A stretch of 64,000 bases of DNA from Candidatus Hydrogenedentota bacterium (GTDB lineage Bacteria; Hydrogenedentota; Hydrogenedentia; Hydrogenedentales; JAEUWI01), in NCBI GenBank assembly GCA_019637335.1, contig JAHBVV010000016.1, forward strand, positions 1 to 64,000, in the 5' to 3' direction. The notes beneath the pieces are model-generated. The model saw only the letters and a list, made by a program, of their open reading frames with translations, was not told the origin of the DNA and made no database searches. Numbering within the stretch: position 1 is the stretch's first letter; each line of letters opens with the position of its first letter. Positions 11,485 to 19,221 of the stretch are shown in pieces. The position numbers and the translations under genes are program-made.

Positions 11485-11966
11485 GATCCGCCTTCGGAGG
11501 CCCCGCGGTTCGTTTCGGTAGCCCTTCGGGACTGGCTCCCGCTCCACATGATAGCTCTGTCGCAAATGCGATGTCGTGTGCGCGTGGCGAGGGCGCCTGC
11601 ACTGAAATTTCAAAGGTAGCCGCGGGTGCCACGTTCAAGCTCCGCGGCTCCGCCGCGAAGGCTTGAGCGTGCGAGACTTCAGTGAAGCGCCAGCAGTCAG
11701 GGGCAGTCTTTCGTCTTTAACGGGTGACGCAACGCGTCATGAACGGCTGCTCTGAAAAACGCCTCCGCATCACCACAACTACCTCACACAAACCAGATTA
11801 CAGCATCTCTCTCAAGGAAGCGTCAAAGGCTGGGAGCGCAGGCGTCCCCGCCTGCCAGGCGGCGAAGCCGCCGTCCATTTTCAACCTTAACGAGTGACGC
11901 AACGTGTCATAATAGGCTGTACCTTGGAGCCCTCGCGAACATGCAACCCCAAAGGAGCCTGACTCA
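11485..11966. repeat. Intergenic region with two copies of a ~48-bp dispersed repeat
   Basis: No gene seen. Two similar ~48-bp units (11704-11753 and 11878-11926) share TTAACGnGTGACGCAACG followed by GTCAT and GGCTG; TGACGC-AAC-GCGTCA at 11725-11739 is a perfect hairpin. A third copy occurs inverted at 18490-18536. Between them, 11829-11860 holds a GGAGCGCAGGCGTCC-type hairpin, another dispersed family. The second unit ends only ~40 bp before the next gene and its TGTCATAAT could serve as an extended -10. Confidence 0.7.
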
Positions 11967-13250
11967 ATGACCCGACATGTCGTCCTGGCCCTGCTGCTGG
12001 CCCTCTGCACCCTTCCCGCCGCCGCCGAATTCCGCGCGGCCTGCGTCCAGGTGGACATCACGCCGGACACGCCGCAATGGCTCCACGGCTACGCGCCGCG
12101 CCAGTCCACGGGCGTTCACGACCGTATCTACCACCGCATCGCCGCGCTCGACGACGGAGAGACTACCTTCTATCTGGTGGCGACCGACTGCTGCACGATA
12201 TCGCCCTCGTACTACGACGCGATGACGCGGCAACTCGAAGCGGAGACCGGGATCACGCCGGCGCAGATCTGGTGGTCCACCACGCACACCCATTCCGCGC
12301 CGCATGTCGGGCCGCAGGACCTCGGCCAGCTCTTCGGCGGCACGCTCGGCGATCGCTTCTCTATCACGCACGACACCGCCTACTGGGACCGGGTCACCCG
12401 CGCCCTGATTGAGGGCGTGAAGGAGGCGCGCGCGAAGCTGGAGCCCGCGCGGCTCGGCGTCGGCATTGGTGAGGCCCGCGCGAACATCAACCGCCGCGAA
12501 TTGCGGGACGGCCAAATCGTGCTCGGCGAGAACCCGGAGGGCCCGGTGGACCGGCAGCTCGGACTTATCCGGCTGGAGCGCTCCGACGGCTCGCCCATCG
12601 GCCTCATCGCCAATTACGCCATCCACGGCACCTGCCTCCACGGCGGCAATACCCAGATCAGCGGCGACGCCCCCGGCTGGGTCTCGCAGTACGTGGAGGC
12701 GAAGCTCGGCGTTCCCCTCCTTTTCGTGAACGGCGCCGAGGGCAACGTCGCGCCCTTCCCCACGGTGGGCAACGACATCACGGACCCGCGCATCAAGAGC
12801 TTCGAGAGCACCCTGGGCGACCCCATCCTCGCACTGAACGCGTCGATCCAGGAATGCGCCAGCGATGTCTCCCTGCGTCTCTCGCAAACGAATATCGTGA
12901 CCCCGCGCAAGGAGGGGCTGGGCTGGATCGACGAACTCGCGGACTACGCCCGGGTTGTCGACGGCGTCGACCATGTGCGAATCCCGATTCGAGGGCTCGT
13001 CATCAACGGCGACACGGCAATCTGGGCCGCGCCGCTGGAGCTGTTCAGCGAAATCGCGATGAACATCCGCGAGGCGTCGCCCTTCGCGCGCACGATGTAC
13101 TTCGGGCTCACCAACGGCTCCCTGCTTTACCTGCCCACGAAAGCCGCCTTCGCCGAAGGCGGCTACGAGCCCAACGTGTCCCCCTTCCGGGAACAGGCCG
13201 AAGAAGATTTCACGTCGGGCGTGTCGGCGTGGCTGACGGGGCTGAAATAG
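11967..13250 (+). CDS. Secreted neutral/alkaline ceramidase-like protein
   Basis: 427-residue exported protein resembling the N-terminal catalytic domain of neutral ceramidases, zinc amidases that split ceramide into sphingosine and fatty acid. Signal peptide TRHVVLALLLALCTLPAAA is followed directly by VDITPDTPQWLHGY, the usual family opening. Probable zinc ligands lie in STTHTHSAP (~105-113) and NYAIHGTCLHGGN (~215). ATG 11967 has AAAGGAG upstream. Many environmental homologues lack the C-terminal domain, as here, and their substrate is not established, so amidase activity is likely but ceramide is uncertain. Confidence 0.82.
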   Translation: MTRHVVLALLLALCTLPAAAEFRAACVQVDITPDTPQWLHGYAPRQSTGVHDRIYHRIAALDDGETTFYLVATDCCTISPSYYDAMTRQLEAETGITPAQIWWSTTHTHSAPHVGPQDLGQLFGGTLGDRFSITHDTAYWDRVTRALIEGVKEARAKLEPARLGVGIGEARANINRRELRDGQIVLGENPEGPVDRQLGLIRLERSDGSPIGLIANYAIHGTCLHGGNTQISGDAPGWVSQYVEAKLGVPLLFVNGAEGNVAPFPTVGNDITDPRIKSFESTLGDPILALNASIQECASDVSLRLSQTNIVTPRKEGLGWIDELADYARVVDGVDHVRIPIRGLVINGDTAIWAAPLELFSEIAMNIREASPFARTMYFGLTNGSLLYLPTKAAFAEGGYEPNVSPFREQAEEDFTSGVSAWLTGLK

Positions 13251-13298
13251 CGTTGGCTTCACGCGGGATCGCGCATGGGCGGCACGCATACCTGGTCA

Positions 13299-13604
13299 TC
13301 ATGCCGCCGCATACAACGTCTTTGCTTCCTTCAGTACCTCGTCGCGGAAATACTTGCTCAGAGAATCCGGGGTGTTGAGCTCAGCCTTTCGCCCGAAAAA
13401 CTCGGAGAGGGCGCACTCGATCTCGTTGAAACGAAAGAGTTTCATTTTCGTCTCCGGCTCGAACTCCACCAGGAGGACGATGTCGCTCTCCGACGTGAAA
13501 TCATCTCGCAAGGCGGAGCCGAAGAGCTTCAGCGAACGGATACGATGCTCCGCGCAAAAGGCCCGGAGGGCTTCGTCGGATACAGTAATGGCGCCTGCTT
13601 GCAT
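13299..13604 (-). CDS. MNT-type nucleotidyltransferase domain protein, one catalytic Asp replaced
   Basis: 101-residue protein of the minimal nucleotidyltransferase fold, usually the antitoxin half of HEPN/MNT pairs. The family signature GSALRDDFTSESDIVLLVEF is present but the expected SDID reads SDIV: the second metal-binding Asp is Val (GTC, one base from GAC). Start ATG 13604 gives MQAGAITVSDEAL; the longer frame to 13739 has no family similarity. No HEPN partner gene is found on either side, where only repeats and the convergent ceramidase-like gene occur. It may be a decayed orphan or a non-catalytic member. Confidence 0.75.
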   Translation of the reverse strand: MQAGAITVSDEALRAFCAEHRIRSLKLFGSALRDDFTSESDIVLLVEFEPETKMKLFRFNEIECALSEFFGRKAELNTPDSLSKYFRDEVLKEAKTLYAAA

Positions 13605-14398
13605 GGCTTGATTCCTCTGTCCATAGTGTACCCCCGCCGCGCCCGCAGGGCAAGCGGGCCGTGCGGGATGGGTAATTGTATTGAAACCCGATCTCGGTAT
13701 ATGGACATAACTTTGAGTCGATTTAGAACCTTGAATCAACGAATGTGCGCGTTTTGGAGCGCCGGCATCTGTGCCGGCAGAGATGCCAGCGCTCCAACAC
13801 GCGCCCTTTGGAACATTCGTAACACTTTAGCGGTCTGAAGTGCGGAACAGTATGAGTTCGTACTATTGGAGACGGTGTGTATGGAGCGCCGGCGGCCCGC
13901 CGGCATTACACCGAAGGTGCAAGAATACGTTGCCGGAGTCCTCCGACGACACGCGGATTCTGATGCGACGGTAGCATTTCCAGAACGCTGCCTTGCGCCG
14001 GTGGCGCAATCTGCCGGCGGGCCGCCGGCGCTCCATAGTTGCACGTAGCCTTTATTCGGCAAGTCGCTCTCGATTGGCCACGGTGCTTCGTTCGGCTAAA
14101 GTGATACGAACATTCAAAGTGGTTCATCGGGCGCCCGGCTCGAGTTGGAAGTTTAATTGCGATTGCCCTCGCCGTGCGGGATGGGTATGCCAAATCCCGG
14201 GCCGATGCCCCGGCCTCCGGTCGTCTCCCGCGCCCTCCGATCCACCCCCCTTTTGAATTGAGGTCGCTGAATCGATACGATGGGCCATGGCGGCGCCGCT
14301 GCTCGGGCAAGGCCGGGCGCCGGCGCGATGGCGCTATGGGGGGCTGGCGATTTCGTTTCATTCACGCGCCCGGTCGGACCGGGGAAGGAGAGGCAGGC
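13605..14398. repeat. Gene-free repeat block with nested inverted repeats (MITE-like)
   Basis: No credible gene. 13754-13797 is a 17-bp-arm hairpin beginning TTGGAGCGCCGGCATCT. A perfect 23-bp inverted pair (starting ATGGAGCGCCGGCGGCC) lies at 13881-13903 and 14014-14036. Outside it, an imperfect inverted pair carrying TTCGTAACACTTTAGC lies at 13816-13840 and 14086-14115. The ~300-bp unit 13811-14120 therefore looks like a small non-autonomous element with terminal and subterminal inverted repeats. 14121-14398 shows nothing recognisable. Confidence 0.65.
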
Positions 14399-15001
14399 AT
14401 GATATCCATGTTAATCCCGATGATTGTTTTTGCGGCGCTGGTTGTGTTCGCCGTGTTGTTTGTGATTGTGGTTTACAACAAACTGGTTACGCTCCGCAAT
14501 CGCTTCAAGAACGCCTACGCGCAGATTGACGTGCAGCTCAAACGCCGCTATGACCTGATTCCAAATCTGGTCGAGACGGCGAAGGGCTACATCAAGCACG
14601 AGCGCGAGACGCTCGAAGCGGTGATCGCCGCGCGCAATGCGGCCTCCAGTGCGAATGCGGGCGCGGCCGCGAATCCCGGCGATCCCGGCGCGATGCAGCA
14701 GCTTGCCAGCGCGGAGGGCCTGCTGGGCGGGGCGCTGGGCCGCCTGTTTGCGCTTTCGGAGGCCTACCCCGATCTCAAAGCGAATACGACAATGAACGGT
14801 CTGATGGAGGAGCTGACGAGCACGGAGAACAAGGTCTCCTTCGCGCGACAGGCCTACAACGACGCCGTGATGGCCTACAATACGCAGCGCGAAGTCTTCC
14901 CGAGCAACATCGTCGCGGGCATGTTGAATTTCAGCGCGGCCGAGTTCTTCGCCGTCGAAGAGCCCGAACAGCGCGAGGCGCCCAAGGTCTCGTTCTCCTG
15001 A
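14399..15001 (+). CDS. lemA: LemA family membrane protein
   Basis: 200-residue protein with one N-terminal membrane helix (MISMLIPMIVFAALVVFAVL) followed by the long-helix LemA domain: YNKLVTLRNRFKNAYAQIDV, QLKRRYDLIPNLVETAKGY, then AYNDAVMAYNTQREVFPSN. All are standard family motifs. Start ATG 14399 is preceded by AAGGAGAG; the open frame extends upstream into non-coding sequence. The M48 peptidase gene begins 80 bp downstream, a pairing frequently seen with LemA proteins. The molecular role of LemA is not settled. Confidence 0.92.
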   Translation: MISMLIPMIVFAALVVFAVLFVIVVYNKLVTLRNRFKNAYAQIDVQLKRRYDLIPNLVETAKGYIKHERETLEAVIAARNAASSANAGAAANPGDPGAMQQLASAEGLLGGALGRLFALSEAYPDLKANTTMNGLMEELTSTENKVSFARQAYNDAVMAYNTQREVFPSNIVAGMLNFSAAEFFAVEEPEQREAPKVSFS

Positions 15002-15081
15002 ATGGCTGCGTGACGCTCCGGGCCGCCGCGCGCGCCTAAGCGGTTCGGGCTTGGGTTTCGGACGGTTCAAGGACGGCATCG

Positions 15082-17061
15082 ATGGACTTTTTTGCGCATC
15101 AAGACAGGGCACGGCGGAATACAAAGGTCCTGGTTTTCTATTTTGCGATGGCCGTGGCGTGTATCACCGTCTCGGTGTATTTCGCGTGTCTCCTGCTTTT
15201 CTACGGCTGGCTTGCCCAGCAGGGGAGCACGGTCGGCCAGGGTGGGATCTCCTGGTGGCAGCCCTGGCTTCTGTTGTACGTCGCGGCGGGCACGCTCGGC
15301 GTGGTGTTCCTGGGAAGCCTCTACAAGACGGTGACCCTGCTCCGGGGCGGCGGGGCCATCGCCCGGGCGCTTGGCGGGCGGCTCCTGGTCCCCGGCACGC
15401 TCGATCCGGACGAGCGCAAATTGCAGAACGTGGTTGAGGAGATGGTGATCGCGTCCGGCACGCCGGTTCCCGAGGTGTATGTGCTCGACCACGAGAAGGG
15501 CATCAACGCATTTGCGGCGGGCCGCTCGCTCGACGACGCGGCCATCGGCGTTACGCGCGGCTGCATGACCCAGCTCAGCCGGGACGAATTGCAGGGCGTG
15601 ATCGCGCACGAGTTCAGCCATATCCTCAACGGCGACATGCGGCTGAATCTGCGTGTGATGGGCGTTGTCTTCGGCATTCTCTGCCTCACGGTAATCGGGC
15701 GCGTGCTCCTGCACACGCGGGGCGGGCGCGACCGGAATCCGCTGATATTCCTGGGGCTTGCCCTGGTGGTCATTGGCTGGGTGGGCGTGTTTTTCGGGCG
15801 GCTCATCCAGGCGGCGCTCAGCCGCCAGCGGGAATTCCTGGCGGACGCCGCCGCCATACAGTTCACCCGCAACCCGACCGGCCTTTCAGGCGCCCTCAAA
15901 AAGATTGGTGGCGCGGGATCCCGGATCCACTCCGCCCACGCTGAAGAGGCCAGCCACATGTTCTTCGGAAACGGCATGGGCACGCCGTTCATGAACTCCT
16001 TTGCGACCCACCCGCCGCTGGAAGAACGTATACGCCGCATCGATCCGGGCTGGGATGGGAAGTTCAAGTTTCCCGATTCCCCGGCGCCGCGCGTGGCAAA
16101 GGTGCGGGATGCGAGAAAAGCTTCGGCCCCGCGTGAAGCCCCGGCCCGGCGTGGGCCGGTTCCGGCGATCCCCGCGATTCCGGGCTTTCCGGGCGCGGCG
16201 GATGGGGCCGCGGGCGTCGCCGGTGCGGCGGTAGCGATGGGCGCGCTCCTCCCCGGCGTTGGCAAGCCGACGGGGGCGCACTTGCGCCTGGCGGAGGAAA
16301 TGCTGGGTTCGTTTTCCGAGCGCCTGAAGGACGCCGCGCACGCGCCGCAGGGAGCCGCCGCCATTGTGTTCGCGATGCTGCTCAGCGGGGAAGACGCTTT
16401 GCGGGAGCGGCAGCGCGCGGAACTGGCGCTGAAAGCCGCGCCGCGCGTGGCCGAGGAGCTCGACGCATTGTGGCGCGAGGTGGCGGGCGTGCCCCGGCCC
16501 GCGCGGCTTTCGCTGCTCAACCTCGCCCTGCCGGCCCTGCGCCAGCTCCCGGCGGACGAATTCCAGCGCTTCAGCGAGACGCTGCACTGGTTGATCGAGA
16601 GCGATAATCGGGTAGATCTCTTTGAGTTCGTGCTGCAGAAGATTGTACGCCGCCATCTGGCCGCCCGCGCGGGGAAGAAACAGGCGAGAGGCGGCCAGTT
16701 CTACGCGCTGAAACCGCTCCTGCCGGATTGCGGCGTGCTCCTGTCCGCGCTGGCCCACGCCGGAAGCCGCGAAAGCGGGGAGGTTGAAGCGGCGTTTGCC
16801 GCAGGCGCATTCCGCCTGGGGGCGGGGAAAGGGCCGCAATTGCTGCCGCGGGGCGAGATCGGACTGCAATCCATCGACGCCGCGCTGGATCGGCTTGCGC
16901 TCGCCTCGCCGGCCATCAAGAAGAAGTTCATCGAAGCCTGCGTGCAGGCCGCCGGTGCGGATGGCGTAATCCAGGTGCGCGAAGCGGAGTTGCTCCGCGC
17001 CATTGGTGAAACCCTGGAGTGCCCCATGCCGCCAATTCTTGCGCCTGGCGGCGGCGCGTAG
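15082..17061 (+). CDS. M48-family membrane metallopeptidase with C-terminal extension
   Basis: HtpX-like zinc peptidase of the inner membrane. Two helices occupy ~15-85, the zinc motif HEFSH is at ~176-180, two further helices follow, and the third-ligand region is REFLADAAA. A proline-rich linker (~345-385, PVPAIPAIPGFPG) leads to a ~270-residue helical C-terminal region ending AACVQAAGADGVIQVREAELLRAI-like, a pattern seen in TerB-type domains. At 659 residues it is about twice HtpX length. It follows lemA by 80 bp. Peptidase assignment is firm; the TerB comparison is by eye. Confidence 0.88.
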   Translation: MDFFAHQDRARRNTKVLVFYFAMAVACITVSVYFACLLLFYGWLAQQGSTVGQGGISWWQPWLLLYVAAGTLGVVFLGSLYKTVTLLRGGGAIARALGGRLLVPGTLDPDERKLQNVVEEMVIASGTPVPEVYVLDHEKGINAFAAGRSLDDAAIGVTRGCMTQLSRDELQGVIAHEFSHILNGDMRLNLRVMGVVFGILCLTVIGRVLLHTRGGRDRNPLIFLGLALVVIGWVGVFFGRLIQAALSRQREFLADAAAIQFTRNPTGLSGALKKIGGAGSRIHSAHAEEASHMFFGNGMGTPFMNSFATHPPLEERIRRIDPGWDGKFKFPDSPAPRVAKVRDARKASAPREAPARRGPVPAIPAIPGFPGAADGAAGVAGAAVAMGALLPGVGKPTGAHLRLAEEMLGSFSERLKDAAHAPQGAAAIVFAMLLSGEDALRERQRAELALKAAPRVAEELDALWREVAGVPRPARLSLLNLALPALRQLPADEFQRFSETLHWLIESDNRVDLFEFVLQKIVRRHLAARAGKKQARGGQFYALKPLLPDCGVLLSALAHAGSRESGEVEAAFAAGAFRLGAGKGPQLLPRGEIGLQSIDAALDRLALASPAIKKKFIEACVQAAGADGVIQVREAELLRAIGETLECPMPPILAPGGGA

Positions 17062-17110
17062 GGAATGGACGGGCCGCCCGACCCGCGTTGGGTGTGGCGG
17101 GGTCTCTGGG

Positions 17111-17119
17111 TGCTATAAT
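17111..17119 (+). promoter_or_regulatory. Extended -10 promoter for pyrF-pyrE
   Basis: TGC followed by a perfect TATAAT, about 35 bases upstream of the TTG start of pyrF. The best -35 candidate, TTGGGT at 17088, is 20 bp away, so recognition probably relies on the extended -10. Confidence 0.7.
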
Positions 17120-17153
17120 GTCCGCTCCAACCAACCCGAGGAAGGATTGCGCC

Positions 17154-17846
17154 TTGTCCCACCGTACTGAATTGATTACCGTGCTTGATGTGGATACGCT
17201 GGCGGAGGCCCGCCGCATTATTGACGCGAGCGCGGGCTGTGACTGGTATAAGATTGGCTCCCAGCTGTTCACCCGAACGGGACCGGATTTCGTTCGCGAG
17301 GTCCAGGGGCTGGGCCGCCGGGTGATGCTGGATTTGAAGTTTCACGATATCCCGAACACGGTGGCGCACGCGGCGGCGGCGGCGGCTGCGCTGGAGGTGG
17401 GGTTGTTCACGCTGCACGCGTCGGGCGGGCGGAACATGATCGCGGCGGCGCGGAAGGCGGTTGAGGACTCAGATACCCGGATCCTCGCGGTGACGATCCT
17501 GACGAGTTTTTCGGATGCCGATCTGCGCGGCGATATCGGGCTGCATGAAACGGCGGCGGAAGCGGTCCCCAGGTTGGCGAAGCTGGCGGTGGAGGCGGGC
17601 GCCCACGGGATTGTCTGCTCGCCCCAGGAGATCGGACTCGTCCGCGCGGCGGTGGGTCCAGATCCCATCGTGGTGACGCCGGGGATTCGCCCGGCGTGGT
17701 CGGCGAAGGACGACCAGGAGCGCATCATGACGCCGCGGGACGCCGCGCGCGCGGGCGCCTCGATGATTGTGGTGGGGCGGCCCATCCTGAAGCATGAAAA
17801 CCCGGCGGAAGCGGTCCGTCTGATACAAGAGGAACTCGCGCAATGA
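17154..17846 (+). CDS. pyrF: Orotidine-5'-phosphate decarboxylase
   Basis: Decarboxylates OMP to UMP, last step of UMP synthesis. 230 residues: LITVLDVDTLAEA at the start, catalytic Lys/Asp region MLDLKFHDIPNTVAHA, and phosphate-binding TPGIRPAW and IVVGRPI near the end. The start is TTG 17154 with AGGAAGGA seven bases upstream. The ATG at 17118 overlaps the -10 element and therefore cannot lie in the transcript. It overlaps pyrE by 4 bp (ATGA), indicating translational coupling. Confidence 0.95.
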   Translation: MSHRTELITVLDVDTLAEARRIIDASAGCDWYKIGSQLFTRTGPDFVREVQGLGRRVMLDLKFHDIPNTVAHAAAAAAALEVGLFTLHASGGRNMIAAARKAVEDSDTRILAVTILTSFSDADLRGDIGLHETAAEAVPRLAKLAVEAGAHGIVCSPQEIGLVRAAVGPDPIVVTPGIRPAWSAKDDQERIMTPRDAARAGASMIVVGRPILKHENPAEAVRLIQEELAQ

Positions 17847-18418
17847 CCGAAGCGGAAGTGATTGAGACCTTTAAGAAAGCCGGCGCGTTGCTGGAGGGCC
17901 ATTTTATCTACGCGAGCGGGCGGCATGGGCGCCAGTTCCTGCAGGCGGCGCGGGTATTGCAATTCCCGGAGTACACCGGGCCGTTGTGCGCGGCGATGGC
18001 GGATCAGTTCCGCGCGGATGGTGTCCAGCTGGTGGCGGGACCCGCGACCGGCGGCATCATTCTCGCCTACGAGACCGCGCGCAGCCTGGGTTGCCGCGGG
18101 GTCTTTGCGGAGAAGGAGCCGGACGGGAGCATGGCCGTGAAGCGCGGTTTCTCCATTCCGAAAGGTATCCGCACCCTGGTCGTGGAGGATATCACGACGA
18201 CGGGTGGATCGGTATTGAAAACGATCGAGCACCTGGAGGCGCGCGGGGCGGAGATTGTCGGTGTGTCGGCCCTGATCGACCGGAGCGGGGGCAAAGTTTC
18301 CTTCGCGTATCCCTTCCGCCCGGTGGCGCGGCTGAATATGGAGAGCTGGGCGCCGGATGAAGTGCCCGAGGAGTTGGCCGCCGTTCCGGTGATGGAGCCG
18401 GACGATCTGGTGATCTGA
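17843..18418 (+). CDS. pyrE: Orotate phosphoribosyltransferase
   Basis: Joins orotate to PRPP to form OMP, the step before PyrF. 191 residues with GRHGRQFLQAARVL, GPATGGIILAYETAR, FAEKEPDGSM and the PRPP-binding loop VVEDITTTGGSVL. The C-terminus LNMESWAPDEVPEE is of the type in which orotate phosphoribosyltransferases resemble the fused eukaryotic class. The ATGA overlap with pyrF and the terminator 20 bp downstream define a two-gene operon. Confidence 0.95.
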   Translation: MTEAEVIETFKKAGALLEGHFIYASGRHGRQFLQAARVLQFPEYTGPLCAAMADQFRADGVQLVAGPATGGIILAYETARSLGCRGVFAEKEPDGSMAVKRGFSIPKGIRTLVVEDITTTGGSVLKTIEHLEARGAEIVGVSALIDRSGGKVSFAYPFRPVARLNMESWAPDEVPEELAAVPVMEPDDLVI

Positions 18419-18439
18419 ATCGAAAAACTGCTGAACTTG

Positions 18440-18481
18440 GCCGGGCAGGGCGTGGATAGCGCGCCCTGCCCGGCTTTTTTT
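18440..18481 (+). terminator. Rho-independent terminator after pyrE
   Basis: Perfect 13-bp stem GCCGGGCAGGGCG / CGCCCTGCCCGGC with a 9-base loop, followed by seven T. Confidence 0.95.
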
Positions 18482-18489
18482 GTGCGTTC

Positions 18490-18536
18490 GCAGGTACAGC
18501 CTTTCAGGACGCTTCGCGTCACCCACTAAGGTTGAG
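18490..18536 (-). repeat. Third (inverted) copy of the ~48-bp TGACGC repeat
   Basis: Read on the minus strand this gives CTCAACCTTAGTGGGTGACG, then CGAAGCGTCC and GGCTGTACC. It aligns along its length with the copy at 11878-11926, including the flanking AACCTTA and GGCTGTACC. The central hairpin GACGC-GAA-GCGTC is retained with compensating changes. Confidence 0.75.
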
Positions 18537-18556
18537 ACGCCGGCTGCTTCGCAACC

Positions 18557-18662
18557 GGTACACAGCCGGGACGGCTGTGCCACGTTCTTTGCACGCTTCA
18601 CCTTGGTTCGTAAGAGTACCTTTGAAGGAATGTGGCACAGGCGTCCCGCCTGTGTATTTTCC
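18557..18662. repeat. Inverted repeat pair of the ACAGCCGGGACGGCTGTGCCAC type
   Basis: An imperfect inverted pair: GTACACAGCCGGGACGGCTG at about 18558 and, inverted, the GTGGCACAGGCGTCCCGCCT element at about 18632. Each arm is itself a palindrome. The frames that read through it (GTAVPRSL, GTGVPPVYF) are typical of translated intergenic repeats. From 18663 to about 18860 nothing else is recognised. Confidence 0.7.
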
Positions 18663-18861
18663 GAGCAGCAGCACCGGGAAAAACTTCTTCGCCAGTCGGG
18701 CGGGGCGTCGGCTTCGCACGGCGGCGGGCCTACGTATTCGTGTCTCGGGGGGTGCTGAGTTACGTGGTGGTAGGTTTACAGCGTCGCGTCACGTTCATTC
18801 TTCCGCGTTGTTTTCGCGAAAAGTACTGCAAATAGAGGCTTTTCCATGTCTGAATCGAAAT

Positions 18862-18876
18862 TGGCACGGGGTTTGC
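18862..18876 (+). promoter_or_regulatory. Sigma-54 (-24/-12) type promoter
   Basis: TGGCACG-GGGT-TTGC matches the sigma-54 consensus TGGCACGN4TTGC, with GG and GC separated by exactly 10 bases. Predicted transcription start is about 18887. Downstream are a possible 68-codon ORF and then the HAD phosphatase gene at 19222. No enhancer-binding regulator gene lies in the window. Confidence 0.6.
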
Positions 18877-18904
18877 GCTATAGCTGGCAGGTCTGGAATG
18901 GCCG

Positions 18905-19111
18905 GTGAAGACGCGGCAGGTGAATCCGGGTTTTCAGCGATTCCTTCAAAAGACCTATGCCTCCCAACGCTTTGGCCGGGCCGGGCAGCCCCCGACCTGT
19001 CCGGCTCGGCCGAAGCTGAAAAAGGAGGCGCTCCAGTTGGATCCCACGGCGCCGCGGGCGGACCAGGATGCTCCGTTGTCCCGCATCCTGGCCGCCCGCA
19101 GGGCCGGCTAA
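18905..19111 (+). CDS. Possible small protein (68 aa) downstream of the sigma-54-type promoter
   Basis: GTG-started frame of 68 residues, basic N-terminal half (VKTRQVNPGFQRFLQKTYAS) and KLKKEALQLDPTAPRADQDA later. Composition is more protein-like than the overlapping frame at 18898, and the start lies ~18 bases after the predicted sigma-54 start site. The ribosome-binding site is weak (GGAA). I do not recognise it. It could be chance in GC-rich DNA; palindromes around 19060-19110 would also fit a structured leader instead. Confidence 0.25.
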   Translation: MKTRQVNPGFQRFLQKTYASQRFGRAGQPPTCPARPKLKKEALQLDPTAPRADQDAPLSRILAARRAG

Positions 19112-19221
19112 GCCGCCCGCCGTTGCAATAGCTTTTCAGGCCCCCCGCCACCGGGGCGGCTTCCGGGTAGACACGGTTCGCGGCGAAACGGCCCCCGCGA
19201 GGGCAAGAACAGAAGGATACG

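Noticed and set aside
18532-19131. 199-codon plus frame with GTAVPRSL/GTGVPPVYF
   Set aside because: Translated inverted repeats; no ribosome-binding site and no conserved-looking region.
18890-19221. Known riboswitch or structured leader before the HAD gene
   Set aside because: Palindromes are present but no known aptamer motif could be matched.
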